The notes beneath the pieces are model-generated. The model did not search any database and had not been told where the DNA came from. It was given only the letters and a program-made list of their open reading frames with translations. A DNA stretch of 64,000 bases, taken from assembly GCA_021234155.1 (NCBI GenBank), contig JAJEKV010000083.1:186001-250000 (forward strand), in the 5' to 3' direction. Below, piece by piece: positions 25,401 to 36,513 of the stretch (its first letter is position 1; every line of letters begins with the position of its first letter). A program made the position numbers and the translations under genes. This DNA comes from Isoetes taiwanensis (lineage: Eukaryota > Streptophyta > Lycopodiopsida > Isoetales > Isoetaceae).

Positions 25401-25548
25401 ACAGAGAAACACATGATGAAACCCACCATGGAAATTTGTCACATCAAATGCAAGGTCAATCATTCAAAAAGTCGGTCGTGCGGGGAAAGATTGGAGGGAA
25501 ACCCTAAATCTAGTTTTGCATGCAGACATTGGCTTATCCCGATCCAGC

Positions 25549-26218
25549 TATGGCGGAAGAAAACAGAAGGAGAACACGGGCACAAACAATTTTGCGGTTC
25601 AAATCAAATCGCATCTGGTAGGACCTATATCGGAGCAAATAAATAAACCGAGGCGAGATATTAGAGGAGCGGAGGACCCATGAATTCCGAGGTATTCTAG
25701 GCTTAAAACATAGGTTAATTCTGATGGGCTTAAAGAATTAGAAGCCAAAGGCGGTGATAGGCGGTTGCCTTTCTTTGTAGTAGATGTTGTTTTACATGAG
25801 ATGATGTTGTTTACCTGATGCGGTCGGGGAGACTTAACAGGAGCTGGTGCGGCCGGAGGGGTTCGGGGTGGTGTATGATTCCGAGGATGAGTTCTCAGCT
25901 CTCCCCATGCTTGAGGAAGAGGATATGTTCATCCAACTAAAGCAGGAAATGATCCATGCTTCAGCCATTAAAAAAGTGCTCAACAGGCCAGATGCATGGA
26001 GACACAACAACCTGAGACAATACTTTATGAATCTGTATCATAAGTGGGAGCAGAAACGAGAAGCTCATGTTTTAGTGTTGCTGGATTACACCAACTATTC
26101 AGCAGAAACACTTGATGAAATCTTGAACGCATACTTGGAAGAAGAAGAGTTTGAGATCTCACAATGCGGGGATCCGATTGAGGCCCAAGAATCGTATGTC
26201 ATCTCTAATGCATTTTGA
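25549..26218 (+). CDS. hypothetical acidic protein fragment
   Basis: An exon-like frame follows a TTAACAG acceptor at 25841 and reads ELVRPEGFGVVYDSEDEFSA, then EEEDMFIQLKQEMI, RPDAWRHNNLRQYFMNLYHK and LDEILNAYLEEEEFEIS, ending SYVISNAF-stop at 26218. A possible first exon starts at 25549 (MAEENRRRTRAQTILRFKSN) before ATCTG/GTAGG, although the phase of that junction does not fit well. No family recognised. It lies between CACCACA repeat clusters at 24.25 and 26.37 kb and may be cargo of a larger element. Confidence 0.35.
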
Positions 26219-26349
26219 TAATACTAGAAGCTTAGGGTTATAGTTTTCCCCGATTTTTTTTGCATACTTCATTTCATAAGAAGTATGAACTATTCTACTG
26301 GGGCATGGTAGATTTCCATATGTATTTTTCTCCCTTTGAAATATAAAAA

Positions 26350-26425
26350 CAACGTTTGCATCACCACAGATTCACCACAGTTTTCACCACGGCTTTCACC
26401 ACAGATTTCACCATAATCAGCCAGG
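26350..26425. repeat. TTCACCACAG short tandem array
   Basis: Five diverged units of the form (T)TTCACCACAG(A) in a row at about 26359-26412, the same motif as at 24237-24293. Confidence 0.75.
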
Positions 26426-26995
26426 GGCATTGACCATTTTTTGACCCGGTCAGAAAATGGAATGGCTCTCAGATTCCTGATAGTATCTTGACTGATTTTG
26501 GTGACAAAGAATATATGGATCCCAAATTAGGTCCCTGAAATGATATGAGGCCAAAATTCATTAAGCTCGCTTTGTGCAAAGATTCTTGCAAGGCCACTAA
26601 CTTTTGCTTTGAGGGAATTTCGTGGTTTTCTTTTCGGTTTTCTTTTGAACTCTATTTCTTTTGAACCCAAGCCACCCATCTCATATTTTTCTATTTGCTG
26701 AGCTAGTTACCATATTTTGTTAGTGTGCAGATCATAGATTCTGCACCTTCAAATTCCTTGTTTGCATTTTATAATTAATGACAAAAGTTATTAAACCAAT
26801 GAGCATCAAACTAACTAAAAAGAACGATGGAAACTTCGAGAGAACGCTTAAAGCAAAACAAGTTACATTTGCAAAACAAGTTCGTCATTAATGAAAAGCC
26901 TTTACAAAGAATAGTCACAAGGACTATTGCCAAAAAAATTGAAACCGGGGATTACAATACAAATCTAAAACTAATCAAAGGGGCCATCTTGAGCT
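26426..26995. other. AT-rich spacer
   Basis: No motif of note. A plus-strand frame opens at 26827 (METSRERLKQNKLHLQNKF) and runs into the G+C-rich block at 27.0 kb, but it is not recognisable. Confidence 0.4.
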
Positions 26996-27403
26996 CTATA
27001 TGGAGGTCGCCCTCGCAGCATACATCTTCATTTCGAGGAGTCGCCTCCCGTCATCATAACCCGCATGCACCCACTCGAGCACCGCAACAAAGCGACATCT
27101 TGATGATCCATGATGAGCTTCACCTCTGGTGGAGTGAACTTGGCCACCATCAGAATCGGCGGCCTCCTCCGGTGGAGGAAGACCTGTGGGATCCTCCCGC
27201 AGGAAGACACGGATTCCGATCGACCGGGTCAAGGAGGCGAGCAGCACAATGGTGGGATAGTGTTCTGGAGTGTAGTCTTGAACTTGGCCATGGCGGAAGT
27301 GAAGGATATGGACGGAATGGGGAAGGAGTGAAGGAGATGGAATAGACGATGGGGGACGGAATGAAGTGCGAGTAGGCAGAATTTTGGGAATAAAGGGATG
27401 CAA
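26996..27403 (-). pseudogene. G+C-rich open frame, unidentified
   Basis: The block at about 27000-27350 is much more G+C-rich than its flanks and open on both strands. The minus frame reads DYTPEHYPTIVLLASLTRSI, then GIRVFLREDPTGLPPPEEAA and RFVAVLEWVHAGYDDGRRLL. A minus-strand ATG at about 27291 (MAKFKTTLQNTIPPLCC) opens in another frame, which would suggest a frameshift. It is either a gene fragment or an alien insert; no family is recognised. Confidence 0.3.
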
Positions 27404-27719
27404 ATCGTAGGGAATTCATACGATTTTGGGAATGAGGCAGAAGAGGAAAGGGACGTTTGCATGCATGCCACCTAGGTTCCAACATGCCATAGTAAAGGGT
27501 TCTGTTTTGCATTCTCATTTTTTATGCTTCAGTTTGAGAAATTTGTACTTGAATGTTGAATGAATTCCAAGGTATAACTGGATTAAACCGAATTAAATCA
27601 ATTAAACTTGCACAAGGCCTGGATTAAATCAAGGCATAATAAAAGGTATTACAAAACCAATTGATTAAAATAGAAAACGAATACCCGTAACAGAATACCG
27701 AAATTACAAACACGAAAAC

Positions 27720-27905
27720 TTGAAAAGGCACAAGGCCTGTATATATATTGAAAAAGGCACTAAGGCCATCATATATTACAAGGCACTAAGGATGTTTCAA
27801 GTTTAAGGCACTAAGGCACGGACATATGGGTGAGATCAAAGAAAGGCACTAAGGCACAGCGGGTATCTGTTTTTCAAAAATAACAAAGGCACAAAAGGCC
27901 CGTGG
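27720..27905. repeat. AAGGCACTAAGGC irregular repeat
   Basis: AAGGCACTAAGG, AAGGCACAAGGCC and close variants recur seven or more times between about 27724 and 27900 at irregular spacing. It is non-coding. Confidence 0.7.
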
Positions 27906-28554
27906 GTTGAACTTGATCATAACTAAAAAAACAAGGGGCTTCCCTCCTCAGGGACTTCAAGCTTCATCCGTAAGAAAAGTAAAAAGAAAGTTAGAAAGCT
28001 GTGAAAAAAGATTGCAAAAATTGAATTGCATGCTACTTTGTACTTACTCGAAGCGACTCTTGGAGGGTATACTGACGATGATCCCACGGCGTGGAACCTC
28101 TCATGTACCCTTTGGAGCTTGACTTGATGCACCTACCGATTTGTTGACATCTACCGATTTGTCCGGACTTCGTAACCCGATGCATCTTCGATTTGCCAGA
28201 GTTTCTATCGTGTCTAATGCTTTCGAAGGGGTGTGAGTGTCTTGTCCCCCACCCGACCACATTGTACCTCTATATCTACAAAGTAGGGATGAAGAAGTAA
28301 GCTACATATCCCAATTGCATCAAACAAGACTTGGTTACCTTTGAGGGTAGAAAATAATTCCCTTTTGGTGTGCTAGATGGACTCACATAGTCATTGCCAT
28401 CGGTATGAACGAGTATACACGAATTAGTAAAAGCGGCACCATGCTCGCAAACCGGAATTGAATCACAATTGATTGTAACTATGCTTTGGTTTTTAACTAA
28501 GCTCCGGACTTTTTACTCTCTTTTACGATGTTCCTATTTTTATATATGTAAAGT

Positions 28555-28880
28555 GTCCCCTAAAATGGCCGGCGATCTCATCCGAGGGGCACTTTAGATA
28601 CACAAAACAGAGAGAAGCAAAAGAGACTAAGCCAGCCAGGATCTTGTTTTATGAGGGCTTACTCCCTTTGAAGTTTCTGCTTGATGTATCTGACCGCCCA
28701 CCGAGTGGCTGGCGATGTCATCCTAGGGGGCAAATTAGATACAACAAACAGAAAACTAAGGGCTTACTCTTTTCGAGTTTTCCTTGATGTATCTAATTAG
28801 CCACCTAAAATGAGTGGCGACCTCATCCTAGGGGGCAAATTAGACACATCAAACAGGACAAACTAAAGAGACTAAGCAGT
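28555..28880. repeat. about 110 bp tandem repeat, three units
   Basis: Units share GTGGCGACCTCATCCTAGGG, then GGCAAATTAGATACAACAAACAG and (in part) AAACTAAGGGCTTACTC, at about 28570, 28705 and 28812. It lies within the broken minus-strand gene of 28-31 kb. Confidence 0.75.
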
Positions 28881-29734
28881 GGTGAAAGATTAGGAAGTCC
28901 ACTAATCCTAATTGGCATCGTCCCTTACATGGGGCCCTTAGCATGTAAACTAAGCTACCTATAAGTGCTCACGTAAGTGCCTCGGTAGCTTGAAGTTGCT
29001 TTTGATCCTCCCTACTCACACCTAAGGCTTGTACCCATGTTTGTAGAAAATTCATGACGGCAATTCTCAATGCAACAGTGATTACAAATCCCGCAAAGTG
29101 AACATAAATTTGTCAATGAAAATACAATTATACTAAGCACTTCGTGAATTTTGTTATGAAGTACCTCAAGAGGTGGAGGAGACATGGAAGATGGTATTGG
29201 TGATTTGCATTCAAGAATCAAAGTTGGTAGTGGTTTCCCCATCCATCGGAGGATCTTGCCACGAATGGGCCGACCACTACCATAATCTTCAGCCTTATCA
29301 AGGTCGGAAGTAGTGGATCCAAGACAAATAAAGGAAGGCGGTCCTTGCAAGGCGAAACCTCTCTAACCTTGGTTCCGGCACTTTCAATCTTTGTTGTGTC
29401 TGCTTCCACAGCCGATGCTTGATTAAGCTCCTCGATTTTTATGCGCTCAAGTTCGGTAATAGTTCCTTTAGCTCGACCTCGTATCTTGGCATATAGCCAG
29501 AATCGTCCGATGACGCGACTTGTTTTATCCTTAATCATTCCTTCCCATTTTTTTAAATCTTTATTCATCTTCTCGGTCGGAACTCAAGTTCTTTGAACCT
29601 TCATTTGTAGCACCCTGCAGGCTTTGATCACAAGTTTGCAACCTTGCCTTACACCGAATCGCCGATCTTGTAGAGTTGATCCATTCTCGATTAATCTGTT
29701 GAATTCAAGCGGAAAGTAATCAAGGTTAGTACCA

Positions 29735-30095
29735 CATGACACAACAGAGGCACCACTTTACACACCACAAATTCCATCATGACAAACTTTGCACCACAAA
29801 TGGCGTCATATTCTGGCCCGGTGCCACATGCCACACCACATATGGCACCACAATGCACCCAAGGCACCACATATGGCAATCCATTGCCCGGCACCACAAA
29901 TGGCGTCAAAGACACCACATGTGGTGCAAAATGTGGATCCATAGTGGTGCCACATTAGACACCACATGTGGCACCACAATGCCTGAAGGCACCACATCCG
30001 GCGGGGCATCCACCACCCCATATTTGGCGGATAGCGTGGTGCAATATTTAAGCAGCTAGTTGGCACCACATATGGCGGACAATCCACCATTCACA
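29735..30095. repeat. CACCACAAATGGC / CACCACATATGGC minisatellite
   Basis: About fifteen copies of (GG)CACCACA[AT]ATGGC in roughly 360 bp. On the minus strand this is GCCATATGTGGTGCC, close to the TATGTGGTGCC core of the minisatellite at 21.5-22.1 kb but in the opposite orientation. It lies in a probable intron of the minus-strand pseudogene. Confidence 0.85.
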
Positions 30096-31254
30096 AGTAT
30101 CACCATATCTAACATCACATGACACTAAGTATAGAAACATATGGAAGCCAATTCACTATTCGAGAAAAAGGTACCACGTTTGGTACTATATGTGACACTA
30201 CATATGCTACAAACTATATTATTAACATATAATTGGCACCATATGACTGACTGTCTGAACACATTTGGAGCTACATACTCTTTGTGAACTGAAATTATCC
30301 ACCACAACTTCGAAACTAGCAAAGACAAATTTCCTACACATAACTTACAACACACCCAAATGAAGAAGTAAGTGGTGTGCCGATTGTTCAAGCTTGCTAG
30401 ACCTTGTTGGAAAATAACCAGTTCAATATTAAATTGCATCATATGGTGGTTCGTAGAAGAAGAGGGTTGAAAAATACCTATTTTTTCGGTGATTTTCCCA
30501 GAGATTCTTCTTACGACTTGAGGAGGCTTGAATTGTGGCCTAGTCATTTCAAGAGAGGAAGCATCATCGTGGCATGTTGCTCTGCTTCCTCACTATTTGA
30601 AATGCTTGCATTCTTCCTCTTACGTTGGGACGGAGGGCTTGGACTCTTTTTCTCTTAAGCGTTGCGAAACTCAACCGGTTTATTTCTTTTTCCTTTTGTG
30701 TGAAGGTATGCGCTTGACCATAGTCCGTGAGGCCATGCCTCCCCGTGCACACTTCGCACTGTGATTTTTTTGTAAAGGCACATATATTCATTATACCTCT
30801 CCTTGCTCGATTCTTCTTTGCATGATGAAACAAAATAATATTCTAAACAACAGAGAATCATGGGCATCCCCGAATCTAGAATGCAACCTACACCGTAAGT
30901 GGATTTTCCTAATACTTTGGGTCCCCAAGCGTGATTCGATTTCTTCTTGTGTGGCGTAATGCTTTTCTTGCACGTACATTTCCTTGTAGGTGTATCCCGT
31001 GGCATTCAAGTCCGGTATGATCCGAGCCATTCGTGATCGATCTTCTTGCGGAAATCAGAAATGGTCTTGCCAAATTAAGGGGAAGCGTGTCCGAGTTTTT
31101 GAGGGAAAATGAAAATTGAGAATCGAAATGGTCTTGCCGGATTAAGGGGCGTGATCAGAGTTTTTAAGGGAAAATGACCGTGTACATTGCTGAATAAGCC
31201 TGAATAAGACTGAAAGGACAAAATTTTGAATAAGTAATCATGTGTATTTTTGAA

Positions 31255-31335
31255 AAAATAACTGCCTCTCCCGCTACAAATTCGGTAGTTCCCACCACAC
31301 TTAGCACCCAAAAATGTGGTGCTAAAATGCACGTT
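31255..31335. repeat. CACCACA...TGTGGTG inverted pair
   Basis: CCCACCACACTTAGCACCCAAAAATGTGGTGCTAA contains the motif in both orientations about 20 bp apart. AAAAATGTGGTG is identical to the sequence just downstream of the Ulp1 stop at 20465-20476. It is a candidate element boundary only. Confidence 0.35.
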
Positions 31336-31619
31336 TTTGTTCCACTACAACATGCTTTCACCCCAAAGTATGCGGAGGATCGTCGTGATGTTCTCATCCG
31401 AGCACTACTTCAGGAGTTAGACCACATTCACATCGCACCCAAAATTATTAGAGCAGCTGGTACTAGTAACTGAGGCTGAGAAAGCCTATCCCCATTGTCA
31501 CTGCTAAACACTATTCGATTGTAAACATATATTTTTTCATTGAATTTTAATTAATGAATAAATTTCTTTTTATTCAACTCCACCATACTTTATTGATAAA
31601 TTGCATGTTATTTCATAGC

Positions 31620-32311
31620 AAGTGTACAAAAAAAGGTTGATAGTGTTTGATATCAATAATGTTTTGGCAAAACAATTACATAGGACATTGGTAGCAGGTG
31701 ATCAGCTAGTTGGAAACTATGACATAATAGGCAAGAAAGTGTTGTTTTTAAGGCCCCACCTAGACGAATTCCTTGAATTTGTATTTGAACACTTTGAAGT
31801 AGGAATATGGTCATCAATAGCTCCATGGAACCTATCAAGAATATTGGATAGAATCTTCATAATGGCGCAGATAAGGGACTTGAGATTCACCTTTGATGGA
31901 AGCAACTGTTTGGAGCTGCCTTTCTGAATTGCACCTTTTGAAGATAAACCTTTGTATCTGACACCAATTGAGTTTATATACGAGAAGTATCCGGACAGGA
32001 ATGAGAGTAACACACTAATAGTAGATGACTCCGAGTACAAGATGCTTTTCAATCCCTCCGAAAACTGCATATGCCCACCTTCATGGTCAGAAAAGGATGT
32101 GGAAGACACAGGTCTCTTGGCAATTTTGAAACCATGGCTAGAGGGTCTGTTGTTAGCACCAGACCTGCGACAGTGTGTGAAGCAGAACCCTTTACTCAAT
32201 CCACTCGACGTACAAACAACGGCTGTATGGAGGCAAATGATTTCAGATGGCTATAGGGACAGAGATGGCATGTCCAGGCTATGGAAAAGCTGCAAGAAAG
32301 TAACATACTGA
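31620..32311 (+). pseudogene. FCP1-like HAD phosphatase domain, one in-frame stop
   Basis: Follows a good acceptor (TTATTTCATAG). Reads KKRLIVFDINNVLAKQLHRT, then LFLRPHLDEFLEFVFEHFEV, GIWSSIAPWNLSRILDRI, DKPLYLTPIEF, SNTLIVDDSEYKMLFNPSEN and a C-terminal part ending CKKVTY-stop. This is the NLI/FCP1-like HAD fold: motif I is DIN (Asp retained, second Asp replaced by Asn, as in some plant members with DLN), GIWSS is motif II, and VDDS is motif IV. FCP1 relatives remove phosphate from serines, classically in the RNA polymerase II tail. A TGA at 31925-31927 interrupts an otherwise continuous frame and no upstream exon is recognised. It runs towards SDG copy 2 (convergent). Confidence 0.75.
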
Positions 32312-32795
32312 AACAATAGAAAAGTATATACTGACTTCACATCGACTGTGACCAGATTTTGAATGTAATTTAATGTTAAGTTAAAACATGAACAATAGAC
32401 TTGTGTATATTGGCTTTATATCTCCTGTGAACAGGTTGTATATCTTGTAATGATATGTAATACAAGAGTTTTTATCTCCATACATTGATCTACATGTTGC
32501 ACTTTCTGCTTTGTTTCATAAATCAAAAGAAAAGCTATTCACAGAACAAAGCTATTGATATCCTTTATAACAGAACAAGTTCACAGAATAATTTAACTTC
32601 TTCATGCAACAGTTGATGAATATTTTATACTTTCTGAATACATTTTGCCTGGAAACAGAAGACATTGTGTGACACTGAAATTGAAGTATCAAAATGTACT
32701 TCAGAGTAAAAAAGAAGTAAGAAAGAACTTGCAGAAATCGACTTCTGAACTTAACAGAAGATGATGGCAAATATGAAAGTTCCTTTGTACAGAAC
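32312..32795. other. intergenic AT-rich spacer
   Basis: Lies between the 3' ends of the convergent HAD-like and SDG copy 2 genes. AATAAA-like signals are plausible; nothing else is seen. Confidence 0.4.
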
Positions 32796-34091
32796 TTAGT
32801 CATATACACTCAAGAATCTCAGGTAGGCTTGATATAAGCATGTCATGCACCTCTCGTGTGTCATATATGTTGTATGTGCCCCCTTCAAATAATGCTTGAC
32901 CTGCTGCATGGTGAACTTTGCTCCAATTACAGATTCAGCTGGTACCAATACTATTTTGTCATCCAACAACTTGTACTTGTAGTTTATGCCTTGTAGCATT
33001 TGATAATAATGACCAGCTATAACCCTGTCACCAGCAAGCATTCTATTTCCATAGTCGTCAATCACATCTTCCTGAAGAGTATGCATCTCCTTCACGCATA
33101 GGAGGACGAAGTATGGAGCATTTTCATGATTCCCTGGAGCAGCAAAAGATGCAAATGTCTCCAATTTGGAGTACTTCGGATAGTTCTTGCTCATCAGCTG
33201 CATAAAAACCAACTAGCTCTTCTTGTTCATCAACCTGGGCCGAACTAGGCTCCAGTTTGTGCAGCTTCCACGCACCACAATGCTGGAGATTCTCACATTC
33301 TCTCCATCTGAAATTCAAGCAACCATTGCAAAAACATGACAGCATGACAAGTGTTGGGTCAACTGGATTAATAGCAGATACACAATCTATAGCTAGAGTA
33401 CCAGACAATGTCTCACAATCTGAACGAGGGTCCCTGTTAATGTCTTCTGCCATGACCTCCCATATGACTCTGTCCATTTTGCACTTCTTTTGTCTGAGCA
33501 AACTGCAAGCAGAGTTGGCACCCAAAATCGGAATACCATTCTCTTTCCTTTGCTCGTCTGCAAGAACCTTTTCTCCAAAGCAGCCTGCCCGTCCTTTCCC
33601 ATGGCCTGAGCCAAAATAATTCCACTGCATCCTAATTCTATACCTGTTATAATACTGGACCACATTCAAATAAAATGCACGAGAACACTTAAACTGAGCA
33701 GCACATCCATCAGACCACATGACATGGTATTTGATGTGGCCAAAACCTTTTTGCATCATCCAAGTATGGTGTTTCTTGAGTGCAGCCTGAACAAAGAAAG
33801 CATCATGCTTCATAACATCGGAAACATACAAATGAACAGTTTTTTTTCAGCTTGCCATTGACTTTCATCATGGTTATGTACACCAAAATAGTTATCTGGT
33901 CATTGTTCTAATGCTCGGACTGAACCTCCCTGAGTGGCTGCAAAGTATAATTCTCTGCAAAGTCCATTACTGACAAAATAGAATCATCCCTCAAATTTTG
34001 CACTGATTTCTTGAATTGTTTGCTCTGCCAACTTGCTGAAAAGTTGTGAATAGTAAACTTTGAAAGGTGATGAAACATCTTGTCAAGCAAT

Positions 34092-35209
34092 GTCATCGAT
34101 TCGCGTAGCGAATCGGCATTCTTGCTCAAGACGAGCATGCATGCATTGCATGCGTCGCATGCATGCATGGCATGCGTTTTAGGTCGTTCATCATGTTGGG
34201 CGTTTGCTACTTATTGCAGAGTTCTTCATCGATGTTTCATCGGCGCTTTCTCATCTCTCAGCAGTATCCATGGCTTCTATTCTTTGATCTCATGCGGAGG
34301 AGGGGCTTCTTCTTGCATGAGCTTCTCTTTCTTGGCCATTCATATCCTTTCTAACCTCTTCTATCTTTGCCCCTTTGTCCGACTTTAGACAATCTTCAAC
34401 CTTTCTCCTGGGATCTAGTATTTGAAGTTCTCTGGTATCGGGATGTTGTTGGTTTCATGCGAGTCGCAGTGCAAGAATGTCATCGATTCGGCGTGTGAAA
34501 TCCGGCATTCTTGCTCAAGGCAAGCATGCATGCATTGCATGCATCGCATGCATGCATGGCATGCGTTTTAGGTCGTTCATCATGTTGGGCGTTTGCTACT
34601 TATTGCAGAGTTCTTCATCGATGTTTCATCGGCGCTTTCTCATCTCTCAGCAGTATCCATGGCTCCCACCCTTCCCCCCCTTAAAATTGTTATTGATATG
34701 TTCATATCATTGTTATAATTGTCGCGTGCGCGGCGTGACCAGCCCTCGCTTTTCGAGGTGTAAATGTTGTTTTTATCGCGTGGCACGGCGTGACCAGCCC
34801 CAGCGCCGAGGTTTTTTTTCTCTATTGGTTTTTCGTTGGTGATGTGCAGGTCCGGGGTGATGCGGCGACTTGATTTCTCGTGGGCGTGGGATTTTTTGTG
34901 GGAACGTTTAGCAGCCTGCGTTGTCCAAGCCCCCTTGCCGAATTTATCGCTAGGGTTTTCCTCGAAACCCGAAAGGGCGGGGTTTTTTAATCCCGGCGAT
35001 AAGCTCTCGGCAGGTACACTAGCCAACATCTGTAGCACACAATTTTATTTTGGGGTCCAGGTGTTATAACTGGATATTCCCTATGTTTTCATTTTTTGGG
35101 TAGCCTGCGATGTGTAGCTACCCACCCTTTACCATTGTAGAAAAACTGCTGAGATGAATGAAAAGCCTATCTATCTCGGGATGTTGTTGGTTTCATGCGA
35201 GTCGCAGTG
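34092..35209. mobile_element. nested insertion in SDG copy 2 with 10 bp target duplication
   Basis: CAAGCAATGT occurs on both sides (about 34082-34091 and 35210-35219). Removing the insert together with one copy restores the reading frame ...ESGSPCTLLDKMFHH..., so this is a clean insertion. The insert is two tandem copies of one unit (about 34092-34471 and 34481-35209), each starting CATCGATTCG and ending TTCATGCGAGTCGCAGTG, separated by CAAGAATGT, a corrupted target site. Both copies are rich in GCATGC words (GCATGCATGCATTGCATGC). The second copy also contains a retroposon tail (34667-35178). No coding sequence and no clear terminal inverted repeats. Confidence 0.8.
34667..35178 (+). mobile_element. 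LINE 3' UTR fragment
   Basis: Replaces the middle of the second unit of the nested insertion. Contains two GCGTGACCAGCCC copies (34733, 34788), the block TCCTCGAAACCCGAAAGGGC...GGGGTTTTTTAATCCCGGCGA (34959-35001) shared with the LINE pieces at 3.84 and 9.25 kb, and ends AATGAAAAGCCTATCTATC. No ORF2 remains. Confidence 0.55.
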
Positions 35210-36513
35210 CAAGCAATGTACATGGACTCCCGCTTTCAGTAACAAGCTTCAGCCTCCTTGAAGTGCCAGTTTTGGAAGGTTCATTCACGTACTTGTAAAC
35301 TTGCCATTCAATGTTTTCAATCTGTGACTCTTTCTCCTTAGGACAGATTTGAATACTTTCAGTGCCACAGCTCTGGCACTCTCCCTTGACACAGTCCAAA
35401 CTATGCCACTCTTCACCTTCCTTGTCACAGACCGTAGCTCTCCACATAGCGCTAACATTTTGAGATGTTTTAGAAGGAGCTTGGCAGACGCCATTGTTCT
35501 CATCTGCTGCACAAACACCGCAAGAACACGTACAATTGGCATGAAATTTGCTCCTTAAGACGCTAAATGCTTTTCTGTATAGGTCAGCTTGTTCATGCTT
35601 CACGTAACAGCATGTGTTCCTCTCTTTCAACCTTCTCACACACGTAGGCTTAAGCAGCTCGAACATTCTGACGCTAATCTTCACTTCGATGTTCATCTTT
35701 GAACATGTCATATAATTCACTCTGCAAGGAAAAAAGAAGCATGTATAAGTAAAATATAAGTTAAAACTACTTACGAATTCAAAGATGTTGCATACATTGC
35801 ATTAGTTCTATGCCAGTCAGGCCATGATTTGATATACATTCAAATACTAGAACACATCAGCGTACATAATATGTACATGATATATATAAATATGTAGAAA
35901 ATGTACTCCAAAGCATTCCAGATGTACATACAAAACTCAATATGTAACCAGGTCACACACAGTGCCACTGTGTTACAGATGTATGTATTCATACTTTTCT
36001 TAAAAAGGGAAGTACATGTAAATACTTTTATATATAACCCTATCTTTCAACAGTACCTCGAGTTAAAAAAAGCTCAGAATGTACTAGGATGTACTTGGGA
36101 ACTACAGAAACCGAGACTATAAAAACACAGCCTGACTTTCAGCACATTTTCTGCCTTCTGCCACATTGGATGTGATTTTTTTTTTTTTTTTTTTAAGGGA
36201 ATGAAGCTTTTAATCATTAATTATAGAGAATAAGTACAAAAATAGATAATTGCATGACAAAGTAGTCAGCAATCCTGCAGAAATAGTTTTTGGACTTAGA
36301 AAGTCCCAAATATAACATAACAGCAATATGTAAATCAGTTAATATGATTGAGAACATGGAATTCTCATCAAAGGAGAATGTTACTGTTAATGGCAACATC
36401 CTTTCTATTAAGAACAAAATTCCGAAGCATATGCTGATGAAGCTCACTACATTTCGTGTAGATTTCTTAAGCCAACAATCTGCAAAACAGTAGTATAGAA
36501 ATTGAGGCAGATA

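Larger units (their letters stand above)
28030..31030 (-). pseudogene. unidentified spliced gene remnant, minus strand
   Basis: A plausible start at 31030 gives MARIIPDLNATGYTYKEMYV, then QEKHYATQEEIESRLG, followed by a GT near 30896. A possible second exon follows TCACAG at about 30762 and gives TGRHGLTDYGQAHTFTQ and KRKRVQALRPNVRGRMQAFQ, then, after a shift, TRPQFKPPQVVRRISGKIT before GTATTTTT at about 30484. A third, from about 29700, reads in broken frames SGYMPRYEVELKELLPNLSA, DYGSGRPIRGKILRWMGKPL and a Cys-rich LCSLCGICNHCCIENCRHEF. The third piece looks like a zinc-binding region, but no family can be named. Several shifts and stops mark it as a pseudogene. Confidence 0.35.

Noticed and set aside
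26827..27345. 172-codon plus-strand frame as a protein gene
   Set aside because: The second half lies in a G+C-rich block open on both strands and the first half is low complexity; no motif or splice support.
30125..30547. 140-codon minus frame as a gene
   Set aside because: Overlaps the probable intron of the 28-31 kb pseudogene; composition is non-coding and no family match.
31336..31350. CACTA transposon end (CACTACAA)
   Set aside because: Only eight bases match and no inverted partner or 3 bp target duplication was found.
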